Below, piece after piece: positions 19,096-27,856 of a stretch of 64,000 nucleotides of DNA. Made by a program: the position numbers and the translations under genes. Position 1 is the stretch's first letter; each line of letters opens with the position of its first letter. Below the pieces are notes generated by a model. That model had not been told where the DNA came from, did not search any database, and saw only the letters and a list, made by a program, of their open reading frames with translations. The stretch is from Segatella copri (lineage in GTDB: Bacteria; Bacteroidota; Bacteroidia; Bacteroidales; Bacteroidaceae): assembly GCF_009494395.1 (NCBI RefSeq), contig NZ_VZCB01000013.1, positions 1 to 64,000 on the forward strand, written 5' to 3'.

Positions 19096-20931
19096 TTATG
19101 CACCTTGTTTGTTATAACGTCCGTGCATATCAATCAGAGACGTATAAAAATCGGCACAATTGGTTGTACGAGTTCTACTATATGTCAAAACATTCTGACT
19201 ATCATACGACTGATACTGGAACAAACAAGGCAATCCCGAACTATCTGTAACAATAGGTGCCAAGTTAACGCCAGTATTGGAAACAATAGAAATTTGTCCA
19301 TCCTCTTTCTTAAACATAGCTATCAGACTATACAAAAGATCGTCACGTCGCAACATTGGGATTTCATCCTCTAAAGTATCCCAAACGCCATGCATATAGA
19401 GCACGCGATCAGTCATCGCTATCGCCACATTAATTCTCATTTTTCTCAAAATAGTTTGTGGTTCGCCTGGAGACGATGATCTAGCATCAAAGAAACCATT
19501 AAAGAAATATACCTTACCTTTGGTGACATCTCTCTCTGAAATATGAGCTTGACGCAATGCATTTGAAACAAAATCACCTTGATTAACCAATCCAGCATTA
19601 GGTCCTGCAAACAACTGGCAGAACTTCATATATTCCGCAACAGTAGGTCTTTGCAAGAAACAAGTTAACCTCTCCTGATAATCGGCCATTGTTCGAACAT
19701 TTCTTCGCTCTGTATATCTTCTAGAAAGAATGGTCTCTCGGAAACTCAAGAATGTTCTACTAATCCATATCAACGGTCCAAAAAAGAACAGAGCAATAGT
19801 TGCCAGAAAACGCCACCCACTTGCTATTCCATTAACTTCCCATTGTTTTACTTCCGCTGGCAAAGAAGCGATTTCCTCCTCCGTAGGTTCATGCCATACG
19901 TTCACCCTACCTTCCGAAGCATCATAGAAATATCCCACAACAATATGGCTCTCCTTATATTTTTCTACAGTATCACCTGGAGTAAATCTATCCACTTTCG
20001 CTCCATCAAGCCATCCAGTAAAGCAAAGAATAATAACAGACACAAACCAAACTGCAAAACCAACTGCAAAGCTTTTCAAGCAGACCCAACAAGGCTCCAC
20101 AAAAGTATCTTTTTTCTCCAAACAAGGTTTTTCCGGTTTACTGATGCCCAAGAAGAATTTTTTTCTCTCCGATGGATTCATTAATTTTGCGACACCATCA
20201 TCAGTTATGACCTCGTCATCATGTCCTTTTGGATAGCTACATACATTGGCATAACAACACATACTTTGCTTAAGAATATCATCACAAGAATGAGATTCCA
20301 CGTCTTTGCCTCGCAACTGACTGACAAACTCCAAATTGCGTTCATCAGTTATTAGGACATGCTGCTCAATTTCGTAAAGTTCATCCTCCTCCTGAACAGT
20401 TTGCTTGGCTTGCAACAACAATTGCTCTGGTTCTTTTTTATCGGCAGGGATTGCCTTTCCTTTACCCTTAAATGCACCTTGAAGTAGAAGCAGCTCTAAG
20501 ATAAGATATTTTCTTTTAGGTAAAATTTTTATAGCAGTCTGCAACCACATTTCTATGCGTTCAGCCTCAAGATCGGACAAAAGCACAGGTGAACGATGAG
20601 CAAAAAGAGACAATGCATAATAATAATAAACATCAGGATCACTCGGAGTCAGATCGACTGCCGTCTTAAAATTAAGACTTGCCAACTCATAGTTTTGTAA
20701 AGCTAAATAAACCAAGCCTTTTCCGAACAATGAGTTCACATCACGAGGACTACTCTTTGGATCGGTTTCAAAAGCCTTTCTCAGATTCTCTGCTTGACTT
20801 GCAGAAAATAACAAAGGATTAACCACTTCTGGAACAAACTGATGTTCCGCTCCACATTTAGGACACTTAGCAATGCCTACTGGCAATGGACTTGTGCAGA
20901 CTTTACATCTTTGGATTTTTAACTGTGCCAT
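19096..20931 (-). CDS. zinc-ribbon/TPR protein with two membrane segments
   Basis: This 611-residue protein begins with a zinc ribbon (C9-x2-C12-x10-C23-x2-C26). Helical TPR-like repeats follow around residues 60-130 (including GLVYLALQNYELASLNFKTA). Two hydrophobic segments lie near residues 290-312 and 368-392, enclosing a roughly 60-residue polar loop. The C-terminal 180 residues are soluble and contain no domain I recognise. It is the last gene of a three-gene minus-strand cassette, 14 bp after the membrane-protein gene. The layout recalls the Bacillus YdjG/YdjH/YdjI set, in which a zinc-ribbon membrane protein works with an SPFH protein and PspA. No PspA gene is present here, so the analogy is only structural. 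Confidence 0.65.
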   Translation of the reverse strand: MAQLKIQRCKVCTSPLPVGIAKCPKCGAEHQFVPEVVNPLLFSASQAENLRKAFETDPKSSPRDVNSLFGKGLVYLALQNYELASLNFKTAVDLTPSDPDVYYYYALSLFAHRSPVLLSDLEAERIEMWLQTAIKILPKRKYLILELLLLQGAFKGKGKAIPADKKEPEQLLLQAKQTVQEEDELYEIEQHVLITDERNLEFVSQLRGKDVESHSCDDILKQSMCCYANVCSYPKGHDDEVITDDGVAKLMNPSERKKFFLGISKPEKPCLEKKDTFVEPCWVCLKSFAVGFAVWFVSVIILCFTGWLDGAKVDRFTPGDTVEKYKESHIVVGYFYDASEGRVNVWHEPTEEEIASLPAEVKQWEVNGIASGWRFLATIALFFFGPLIWISRTFLSFRETILSRRYTERRNVRTMADYQERLTCFLQRPTVAEYMKFCQLFAGPNAGLVNQGDFVSNALRQAHISERDVTKGKVYFFNGFFDARSSSPGEPQTILRKMRINVAIAMTDRVLYMHGVWDTLEDEIPMLRRDDLLYSLIAMFKKEDGQISIVSNTGVNLAPIVTDSSGLPCLFQYQSYDSQNVLTYSRTRTTNCADFYTSLIDMHGRYNKQGA

Positions 20932-20945
20932 ATCTTATCTATCGT

Positions 20946-21608
20946 TTAGTTTATGTTAAGTAATCTATTTGCCTTTGAAAGCAAACGAGCACGTTCGTTC
21001 ACCACCTCAGAAGGTATTATAGATTCAGCTTCACGTATTAACTTCTTCCACTCTCTTTCACTGTCGGAAGTCATATGTTGCTCTGCCATTTCTGTCAGTT
21101 CTTTCACCAACATTCTAACATCGTTGGTATTATCTTCTAATTGAATTTGTTGCACATTGTATTCCATGTCATGTCGTCCTACTATACTTGCAACAACCAC
21201 CCAAATCACTGTTAGAGCCAATATTCCAAAAAGATAAAGACGAATCGACATTTCTGGAAATGTTGCTAGTATTTCAGGAAGATCAAAATGAATACAAAGA
21301 ATTTGACGCCCCAGCTCAGTACCACACAAGAAGAAATAAATCATCCATAAAAATGCAGCACCAATATAATACAAGGTACTAATACCTAGGAAGACTTTAA
21401 AATAAGGAGTCTGCTTCGTTATATTCTTTATTTCTGCATGCCCCTTTTGAAGCCATACGAAGAACAAGGCTTCCAAGAAGAAAGTATAGAGCATATTAAT
21501 CCAATAAAACGCCGTAGGGGAATCTGGCATCAAAAGCAGGAATCCCAACAGTGTAACCCCAAATGCGAGCAAAGGAGTTAACCATGAATAAAACGGATTT
21601 TCTTTCAT
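20946..21608 (-). CDS. small integral membrane protein of the SPFH cassette
   Basis: A 220-residue protein if read from MKENPF. An alternative ATG at 21635 adds nine residues and overlaps the upstream gene by 14 bp. The inner start was chosen because it sits just after that gene's stop and gives a more usual N-terminus. Four to five hydrophobic segments cover residues 10-150 (for example LLAFGVTLLGFLLL and LYLFGILALTVIWVVVASIV). A charged helical tail of about 70 residues follows, rich in E and R (EREWKKLIREAESI), possibly a coiled coil on the cytoplasmic side. No family was recognised. Its place between an SPFH protein and a zinc-ribbon membrane protein suggests it is the membrane anchor of a complex. 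Confidence 0.65.
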   Translation of the reverse strand: MKENPFYSWLTPLLAFGVTLLGFLLLMPDSPTAFYWINMLYTFFLEALFFVWLQKGHAEIKNITKQTPYFKVFLGISTLYYIGAAFLWMIYFFLCGTELGRQILCIHFDLPEILATFPEMSIRLYLFGILALTVIWVVVASIVGRHDMEYNVQQIQLEDNTNDVRMLVKELTEMAEQHMTSDSEREWKKLIREAESIIPSEVVNERARLLSKANRLLNIN

Positions 21609-21621
21609 TTTTAAATTAATT

Positions 21622-22872
21622 TTACGGTTGAACAATAGGAGGTACAGGAGGAACAGGTGGTGGAGTTTGAGTGGCAGACGTAAACAACACCGCCAATTCT
21701 GGCAAAGTAGCAGCTGCCACCCATGATGGAAGCCCTGCCTTCCATACCAACGTTTGTTGAGTTAAAAGATTTTGCGATACCAATTGCTGCAAAATAGGCA
21801 AGTCATAAGGACCAGCTTGTTGCTGATTGAGACAAACATATATTTGCATGGACTGTGGGGGTGGAGGTGGAGCCTGAACTCCAGACATAGCACTATGTGC
21901 AACGGTTTCTATTTGACTTCCAAAAACATTACCAATGCCAACCCCCATTCCGAGTCCCATGCTTGCTCCCATTATATTGCCTGCAGTTCCCTCATTACCG
22001 GCAGCAGTTTCCATTACATCCAACTGTCGCTCCTGCTGATAAGAGTATCCTTCACGTTGGCGTTTTCTAGCCAATGCCCGGCTTTCCAAATCCATTGAAC
22101 CTGCCTCAGACTGAGCTTGAAGAATCTGTTGATAGTTGGAATCATCTTCATGCGGATTTATTCCCTCCACATCGAACTTCGTAAGCTCCAAGCCATACTC
22201 CTCAAAATACTCATTAATATGCTTACGGGCATAATCAGAAATATCAAGGAGATAATTATTGACTTCTGTAACGCCAACTCTTTTCTGACTAAAATATTGA
22301 CTAATAACAGAAGTTACTCTTTGAGAGACCGCTGAAGAGAATTCATCTGCAAAGTCTTCCAAATATACATCATGCTCTGTTCCTACATATTCTCTAATAA
22401 AAGCGATAGCATTAGTAATTCGAAATTCATAACTACCAAAAGCACCAACTTTGATTGTCAATCCTTCATCACACAAAGAATAATCACGAATGGTAAGACC
22501 GACACCCCATCCAGCATCATCACCAGCAAAGCGATGTCTTATAGTGCTTACAACATACAAAGAGGTTTTAAACGCAGTCTCCCCACCAAATGGAATATTT
22601 ACTATTTTTTCCAAAAAAGGAATATTATTAGTAGAGAGGGTGTGACCACCTGGCTTCAATAAGTCGGAGTACATTCCTTCCGACATAAAAACCATCTGTT
22701 GTCCCTCTTGAACTGTAACCTTGGCATGAGTGGATAAATTGTCGTAAGGATGTCTGTGAACTAGGCATCCTTTCTCTAGATTTACAAAGACATTATCAAT
22801 GAAACCTTTTCGCTCATCACCTTGTCCATCATAAGTGTTACCTTTAGAACGTAGATTTTTAAATAGATTCAT
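21622..22872 (-). CDS. SPFH-domain protein with C-terminal GYF_2 domain
   Basis: This 416-residue protein has an SPFH/virion-core-protein-like region (about residues 25-250; GGETAFKTSLYVV, FGSYEFRITNAIAFI, DISDYARKHINEYFEEYG). A helical Q/E/R-rich stretch and a glycine/methionine-rich linker (MGASMGLGMGVGIG) follow. After a PPPPP linker comes a GYF_2 (DUF4339) domain at about 340-395 (GPYDLPILQQLVSQ, WKAGLPSWVAA), and the tail is proline-rich. It lacks a clear N-terminal membrane segment, unlike stomatins, and resembles Bacillus YdjI-type proteins. SPFH proteins form oligomeric scaffolds at membranes. It is the first gene of the cassette. The GYF_2 domain probably binds proline-rich partners, perhaps its own tail. 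Confidence 0.8.
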   Translation of the reverse strand: MNLFKNLRSKGNTYDGQGDERKGFIDNVFVNLEKGCLVHRHPYDNLSTHAKVTVQEGQQMVFMSEGMYSDLLKPGGHTLSTNNIPFLEKIVNIPFGGETAFKTSLYVVSTIRHRFAGDDAGWGVGLTIRDYSLCDEGLTIKVGAFGSYEFRITNAIAFIREYVGTEHDVYLEDFADEFSSAVSQRVTSVISQYFSQKRVGVTEVNNYLLDISDYARKHINEYFEEYGLELTKFDVEGINPHEDDSNYQQILQAQSEAGSMDLESRALARKRQREGYSYQQERQLDVMETAAGNEGTAGNIMGASMGLGMGVGIGNVFGSQIETVAHSAMSGVQAPPPPPQSMQIYVCLNQQQAGPYDLPILQQLVSQNLLTQQTLVWKAGLPSWVAAATLPELAVLFTSATQTPPPVPPVPPIVQP

Positions 22873-22922
22873 AAATACAATATTTAGATTGAATAAACTT
22901 TATTATCAATAAGTTTTGGTTG

Positions 22923-22930
22923 CAAAGTAA
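22923..22930 (-). promoter_or_regulatory. candidate -7 element for the SPFH cassette (proximal)
   Basis: On the minus strand TTACTTTG is one base off the TAnnTTTG consensus and lies 50 bp upstream of the SPFH start. Confidence 0.4.
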
Positions 22931-23096
22931 CTATAAGTTATCTTACAACAATGTTCAAGTCGTAAAAAACAAGAAGCTATAACGTAAAAAAGTAGCCAAC
23001 CTTTTTTAATAAGAGCTACAAATAGAGTTAAGATTTTCTTCATACGTTCGTTTATATTATTAAAGGTTTTCAATATCATTATCATTTCTGATATTG

Positions 23097-23104
23097 CAAA
23101 GGTA
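23097..23104 (-). promoter_or_regulatory. candidate -7 element for the SPFH cassette (distal)
   Basis: On the minus strand TACCTTTG matches the Bacteroidetes -7 consensus exactly, 225 bp upstream of the SPFH gene. Use of this site would give a long leader. Confidence 0.45.
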
Positions 23105-23158
23105 GCGTTTTTGTCGATAAATCAGGGTTCAAAGGGTAAAAATGCTAAACCATAGCGT

Positions 23159-23195
23159 AAAAAAATGACGTGTCATTCCGTAAAACGACACGTCA
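23159..23195 (-). terminator. terminator after the AraC regulator
   Basis: TGACGTGTC and GACACGTCA form a 9-bp perfect stem, followed on the minus strand by seven T residues. Confidence 0.8.
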
Positions 23196-23227
23196 AATCA
23201 TACAATCAGCTCATTATCAATCCATTT

Positions 23228-24277
23228 TCACTCCTCCTTTTTGGGAAGGTGAACACAGCGGAAAGCATTAGGAGTACAATGATGGCTTCCCTCAAAGACC
23301 CTTCGGAAAGTGGAGAGCGAATTGAAACCCGATTTCTCAGCTACCTCAACCAAGGAGTGTTGAGTGGTCAGCAAGAGCTCTTCGGCATGTTTGATTCTGA
23401 GATTATTCACATAATCATAGAATGTCAATCCATTTTCCTTATTGAAAAATCTACTGAGATAAGTACGGTTCGTTCCCACAAGCCGTGCCACATCCGACAA
23501 CTTAAGACGTGGATTGAGGAACAGCTTTTCTTCGACAAACAATTTGTTGATAATCGCAGATATGTCTCCCTCCAATACCGGTTTACCTGTATCTCCATCA
23601 CTTTGTGGTGCATCAGGCTCCTGCAACTCATCCAACACAGACTCATGCCTATACAGGAAGTAAGAGACTACCATCCACGCAACCAACGAACAGAGCATAT
23701 AAGCATTGTCGAAATCTACATCAAACATATAGCAGCTCGCCGACCAAACTATGAGAATGATGAAGAAGCAAGTGAGAATGCCCCTGAGCCAATGGAGATT
23801 GACATTTTCCTGATAAGAGAAACGCTCCTTGAGCTGGCGCTGATAACGAGCAATATAGAAGAACATCAGCACATAAGTGACGGTTCCATAAACGGCACCG
23901 CAACCAGCAAGAACATCAAACCAACAAACCTTGCGAGTGAAAGCATACACGGCTAGAGGCAATATAAAGATTGCCTCATGCAAAATGCCTTTGCCCCAAG
24001 TAAGCCATCCTGGCTTCACCAACTCCATCAAGACGAACATGTAGAAAGGTATGATGACCATATCTATAGCATTCATCAGATACCAAATAGTCGATTGCGC
24101 ACCAATGCCATCCACAAACAGCAACAAGTCCTTCAGGCATTCCATATCCAAGATAGCCATCAGACAAGTGATTAATCTAGAAAGCTTTTCCTTGTTTTTT
24201 CGATAGAACATCCAAACCATCATCGAATAGAACATCACGCACAATCCATAAATAAAGAAAGTAATATGCTCTGTCAT
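23228..24277 (-). CDS. membrane-bound AraC-family transcriptional regulator
   Basis: In this 349-residue protein the first 215 residues hold six or seven hydrophobic segments. The last roughly 105 hold a double helix-turn-helix of the AraC family (LKLSDVARLVGTNRTYLSRFF; then SLVEVAEKSGFNSLSTFRRVFE; TPNAFR near the end). Such membrane-AraC proteins are common in Bacteroidales and are thought to sense envelope or sugar-related signals, but ligands are mostly unknown. Its start overlaps the stop of the phosphatase-GH92 gene by 4 bp, so it is probably translated from the same message and may control this cluster. A terminator follows at 23159-23195. Confidence 0.85.
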   Translation of the reverse strand: MTEHITFFIYGLCVMFYSMMVWMFYRKNKEKLSRLITCLMAILDMECLKDLLLFVDGIGAQSTIWYLMNAIDMVIIPFYMFVLMELVKPGWLTWGKGILHEAIFILPLAVYAFTRKVCWFDVLAGCGAVYGTVTYVLMFFYIARYQRQLKERFSYQENVNLHWLRGILTCFFIILIVWSASCYMFDVDFDNAYMLCSLVAWMVVSYFLYRHESVLDELQEPDAPQSDGDTGKPVLEGDISAIINKLFVEEKLFLNPRLKLSDVARLVGTNRTYLSRFFNKENGLTFYDYVNNLRIKHAEELLLTTQHSLVEVAEKSGFNSLSTFRRVFEGSHHCTPNAFRCVHLPKKEE

Positions 24278-27200
24278 TTTTTCATCTGAAACTTAAGTTT
24301 ACCACCATTCAAAATATCCTTATGCGACAGTTTATAGCCCCAAAACGGTTTATCGTTCAAGCTCATCTTTTGGATATAGAAAGCATCCTTCGACACTCCA
24401 TCCGCAGAAAGCACGAACTTTTTGCCGTTCTCCAGATTCAACGTCACCTTATCAAAGCTTGGCGTTCCGATATAATACTCTGGCGTAGCTGGACAAACCG
24501 GATAGAAACCGATGGAAGAGAAAACATACCATGCCGACATCTGACCCGCATCATCATTGCCAGACAATCCACCTGGCGTATCATTATACTCGGTATTCAG
24601 GATATGATGAACACGCTCCTGAGTCTTCTCCGGTGCACCAGCCGCATCATAGAGATAAGGTATCTGATGACATGGTTCGTTGCCATGCCAATACCATCCC
24701 TTGTCAAACATATCATCCAGACGGGTAACCACAGGATCATCGCCCTTAGCCGACTTGCTGTTGCGAATTACCTCAAACAGTCCTTCCGGATTCTGTGGCA
24801 CATACCAGGTATAATGACAGGTAGCACCCTCGGTGATATAGCTCTTGCGATGAACCAGATCACGGTTGTTTTCCCACTTACCTTTCTCTGTTCTGCCATC
24901 AGCCCACCCCGTAGAAGGATTGATGACATTGCGCCAGTTTTCAGAACGGCGCATCAACAGCTGATAATCTTCCTGATACTTCTGACGTTGAGAAATATTC
25001 TGACAAGAATCCATCAAAGCCTTCGCCATCTGAGCCACGGCGAAATCATCATAGGCATACTCCAAAGTGCGGGATGTCTGTTCGTTGGTATGGAAAGCAT
25101 CTGCCACCGGATTCTCCAGAGGAATATATCCGTTCTCAATATACGAGGTAATAGCACGTCGACCCTTGCCGTCTTTATAATCCTTGCTGTAATAAGGAGT
25201 GGAGAAGGCATTCTGTCGCATGCCGTCGTATGCCTTCTTTGCATCAAAGTTACGAATGCCCTTCACATAGGCATCAGCAAGAGCAGCACTCGCATGATCG
25301 CCAATCATCGCTGCCGTATAACTGTTCCAACATGGGAAGATAGGCATCCAGCCACCCTCCCGATACATCTGGACCAGTGACTGCATCATCTCGCCAGAGA
25401 GCTTCGGAGTGATGAGACTATAGAGCGGCAACTCTGCACGATAGATATCCCACATCGAGAAATCGCCATACTTCTTCAGGGCATTATATGGAGAATAGTT
25501 TCCATAAACAGAATAATCAACCTGAGTACCGGTAGAGAACTCCGGATAATCACCATTCACATCGCTGATTTCATGAGGCAGGAATGAAGAACGGTAAAGG
25601 GCACCATAGAACTGGTTCACCTTGGACTGATTCTTACTCTCCACATCAATGGTATGGAAACGCTCGCACCAGAACTCAGCAGCAAACTGCATCATACTGT
25701 TAAAGTCCAAGCCTCCGAACATATAGTTCTCGCCATTGAGATTTCCCAGTGCATTCTCACGGGAAGTGAAGGAAGAAGCCGACAGCCACTCCATCGACTT
25801 GCCTGCCTTGCCACGGAAGGTGAGCCAGGCACCAATACGAGCTTTGTCCTGCATCTTCAATCCCCTACTTATTCTGTTATCACCGTCAAAGACACCGTAA
25901 TCCACAAGCTCATCTTCATCGTATGCCAGAACGAAATGACCGCTGAAACCAGCCGGCTCTCCCCATCCCTGATAAATGCGGTGAACAGGATTATAGCCAT
26001 ATACCACATGGTTGACGGTATCAATCTCTATATACCCCTGTCCCTCGTCACTGTTCGGATTGATGACCAGATGCACCAGCTCATCCTTGTCGGGCGTGAC
26101 ACGGAGGATGGAAGTATGACTCAATGCCGTGAGCTCTGCCTTGAGATGTTCCTGCTTGAGGTGAACGGCATAGTAATGAGGATGGGATATTTCTTCATCA
26201 TGACTGAATGGCGTGGCACGCTGCTCTGGCTGAAGACGCAGGTTACCACCCAATGCAGCTACGGTAAAGGAACCGTAATCCTGCGTACAGCCTCCCACTA
26301 TCCAATGGCTGTTGCGGAAGCCCTGCAAGTGGGTATCCTTATAATAATAAGGTGCAATACATTTCTGTTCGGTATCCTGTGTCTGCGGCGTCCAGAAGTT
26401 CTGTCCGTTCGGAACGAGGACAGCCGGAAGGGTTTGTCCATGTTCCTCGCTACCCTTGCCAAACATGCCGGCAGTCTGGGTATTCGCCTGTGCTGTACCC
26501 ACCATCGTATTGAGGGCATTGAGCTGGCGGATATGCTCCAGATTGTGGATGCGTTCGTGCATCATCTGCTTCCATGTATTCCAGGAATAATAACAAGTAC
26601 CGTATTCTACCTGAGCAAGACCACTCAGTTGGATATCCCGCTCATTGAGCATGAACTTGAAAAGGACCGAATCCTGAGCATTCTTATAAAATACCATCTG
26701 CAGGTTGGCAGCCATCGGAACCACACGGTCCATCCTGTCTACCCCATTACCCAAAACCACCTTTTCCTCATCCTCTCTGGCACTCTGCGGAAGAGAAGCC
26801 GTATCGAAAAGGAACGACAGGAGACGGTAAAGAGCCGTATCGTGACCAAAGCGAAGGGTTGCGGAAGAACGGGGAGAACGCAATGCTGCATCAGCCTCAG
26901 CCTCGATATTCTGCCAGAGCGAGATGGCACAGCGTGCCGGAATCGACTCGTTGGTCGGGTCGTTGCCATTATTGATGGTCATGCGACGGTTGTTGGCATC
27001 ATAGATAGCCCGGAACTCCTCATCCGTAAACAGCGCATTCAATCGATCTTCTATGTCCTGCGGATAAGTAGGGAAATTCAAGCCTACATCCTGAATGGAA
27101 GAGGCTACCGTATGCATCTCGGTCATCAGCTTCAAGGGTTCATCTACTTGAGAGACATCCTTAAATAACTGAAGAAGGAAACGGCGAGGTGATACATGTG

Positions 27201-27828
27201 CCTGCACATGCGTACGATTCTCCAAAGCTTTTATTTCAGGAGAGACATACGCTATCCAAGCCATATCGGCAGAATCGGTCTTGACATCCAGATTCAAACC
27301 CGGCTGAAGGGTATGCAACTCCGAAGTAAAAGCCTGCATACTCCTGGCGCAACGATCCACCACGCTGGAGCGGGCCTTCACCGCATTGTCTGCAGCAAAG
27401 ATCTGTGGATAACGCTCAAACATACGATGAGCGATGCCCTGATGCTGAAGAGCACCCAGCTTGCTCAGTTTTCCACCATTACCCTTGGCATTCTCCCATA
27501 CACGCTGCAGCATTCCCTTCACCTGCAGACCCAGCGGAGTGAGATTACTCTCATCTTCAAAATGCTTGCAGATCCAGACATACCGGTCATCCTTCGGCAT
27601 CCAACGGGAGCCATGGCGACCGTAATGGCTGATATAAAAGGGTGCATATCCCTGAGGAACATTCAGAGAATCAGACAGCACATAGGTAGCCGTACCAAAA
27701 GTTCCAGTTTTGGCAGAAGGACCTTCCGGGTAAGCATAATAGACGCCACCCATCTGCTGGCGAGTCTGAGCTTGCATGGATAGCACGCAAGCCAAAGAGA
27801 TATATAATAATGTTACTTTTCTGTTCAT
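24274..27828 (-). CDS. histidine-type phosphatase fused to a GH92 alpha-mannosidase-like domain
   Basis: This 1184-residue protein starts at MNRKVTLLYI, with a signal peptide ending near residue 21 (MQAQ). The N-terminal half matches the histidine acid phosphatase/MINPP family: RHGSR at 71-75 holds the nucleophile histidine, and GHD near residue 325 holds the catalytic acid motif. From about residue 475 it reads as GH92: VGGCTQDYG, an EG-x4-YTWYVP segment, GNDDAGQMSAW, and the family C-terminus ILNGGKLKFQM. GH92 enzymes are calcium-dependent exo-alpha-mannosidases. The fusion suggests removal of phosphate (phosphomannan or a phosphorylated sugar) coupled to demannosylation, which is inference. 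The second GH92 gene lies 28 bp upstream. Confidence 0.85.
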   Translation of the reverse strand: MNRKVTLLYISLACVLSMQAQTRQQMGGVYYAYPEGPSAKTGTFGTATYVLSDSLNVPQGYAPFYISHYGRHGSRWMPKDDRYVWICKHFEDESNLTPLGLQVKGMLQRVWENAKGNGGKLSKLGALQHQGIAHRMFERYPQIFAADNAVKARSSVVDRCARSMQAFTSELHTLQPGLNLDVKTDSADMAWIAYVSPEIKALENRTHVQAHVSPRRFLLQLFKDVSQVDEPLKLMTEMHTVASSIQDVGLNFPTYPQDIEDRLNALFTDEEFRAIYDANNRRMTINNGNDPTNESIPARCAISLWQNIEAEADAALRSPRSSATLRFGHDTALYRLLSFLFDTASLPQSAREDEEKVVLGNGVDRMDRVVPMAANLQMVFYKNAQDSVLFKFMLNERDIQLSGLAQVEYGTCYYSWNTWKQMMHERIHNLEHIRQLNALNTMVGTAQANTQTAGMFGKGSEEHGQTLPAVLVPNGQNFWTPQTQDTEQKCIAPYYYKDTHLQGFRNSHWIVGGCTQDYGSFTVAALGGNLRLQPEQRATPFSHDEEISHPHYYAVHLKQEHLKAELTALSHTSILRVTPDKDELVHLVINPNSDEGQGYIEIDTVNHVVYGYNPVHRIYQGWGEPAGFSGHFVLAYDEDELVDYGVFDGDNRISRGLKMQDKARIGAWLTFRGKAGKSMEWLSASSFTSRENALGNLNGENYMFGGLDFNSMMQFAAEFWCERFHTIDVESKNQSKVNQFYGALYRSSFLPHEISDVNGDYPEFSTGTQVDYSVYGNYSPYNALKKYGDFSMWDIYRAELPLYSLITPKLSGEMMQSLVQMYREGGWMPIFPCWNSYTAAMIGDHASAALADAYVKGIRNFDAKKAYDGMRQNAFSTPYYSKDYKDGKGRRAITSYIENGYIPLENPVADAFHTNEQTSRTLEYAYDDFAVAQMAKALMDSCQNISQRQKYQEDYQLLMRRSENWRNVINPSTGWADGRTEKGKWENNRDLVHRKSYITEGATCHYTWYVPQNPEGLFEVIRNSKSAKGDDPVVTRLDDMFDKGWYWHGNEPCHQIPYLYDAAGAPEKTQERVHHILNTEYNDTPGGLSGNDDAGQMSAWYVFSSIGFYPVCPATPEYYIGTPSFDKVTLNLENGKKFVLSADGVSKDAFYIQKMSLNDKPFWGYKLSHKDILNGGKLKFQMKK

Positions 27829-27856
27829 ATAATAATGAAACGGAGAATACTCCTTT

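Larger units (their letters stand above)
22873..23227. other. AT-rich gap between the SPFH cassette and the AraC gene
   Basis: It contains two candidate minus-strand -7 elements and the terminator of the AraC regulator at 23159-23195. No gene or RNA was recognised in the remaining AT-rich DNA. Confidence 0.6.

Noticed and set aside
23165-23956. 263-residue open frame on the plus strand
   Set aside because: Antisense to the AraC regulator, which has clear helix-turn-helix motifs.
24322-25380. 352-residue open frame on the plus strand
   Set aside because: Also antisense to the phosphatase-GH92 gene, with shadow-type composition and no family signature.
25654-27168. 504-residue open frame on the plus strand
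   Set aside because: It lies wholly antisense to the phosphatase-GH92 gene. Composition is unusual (rich in R, H, I, T) and there is no domain.
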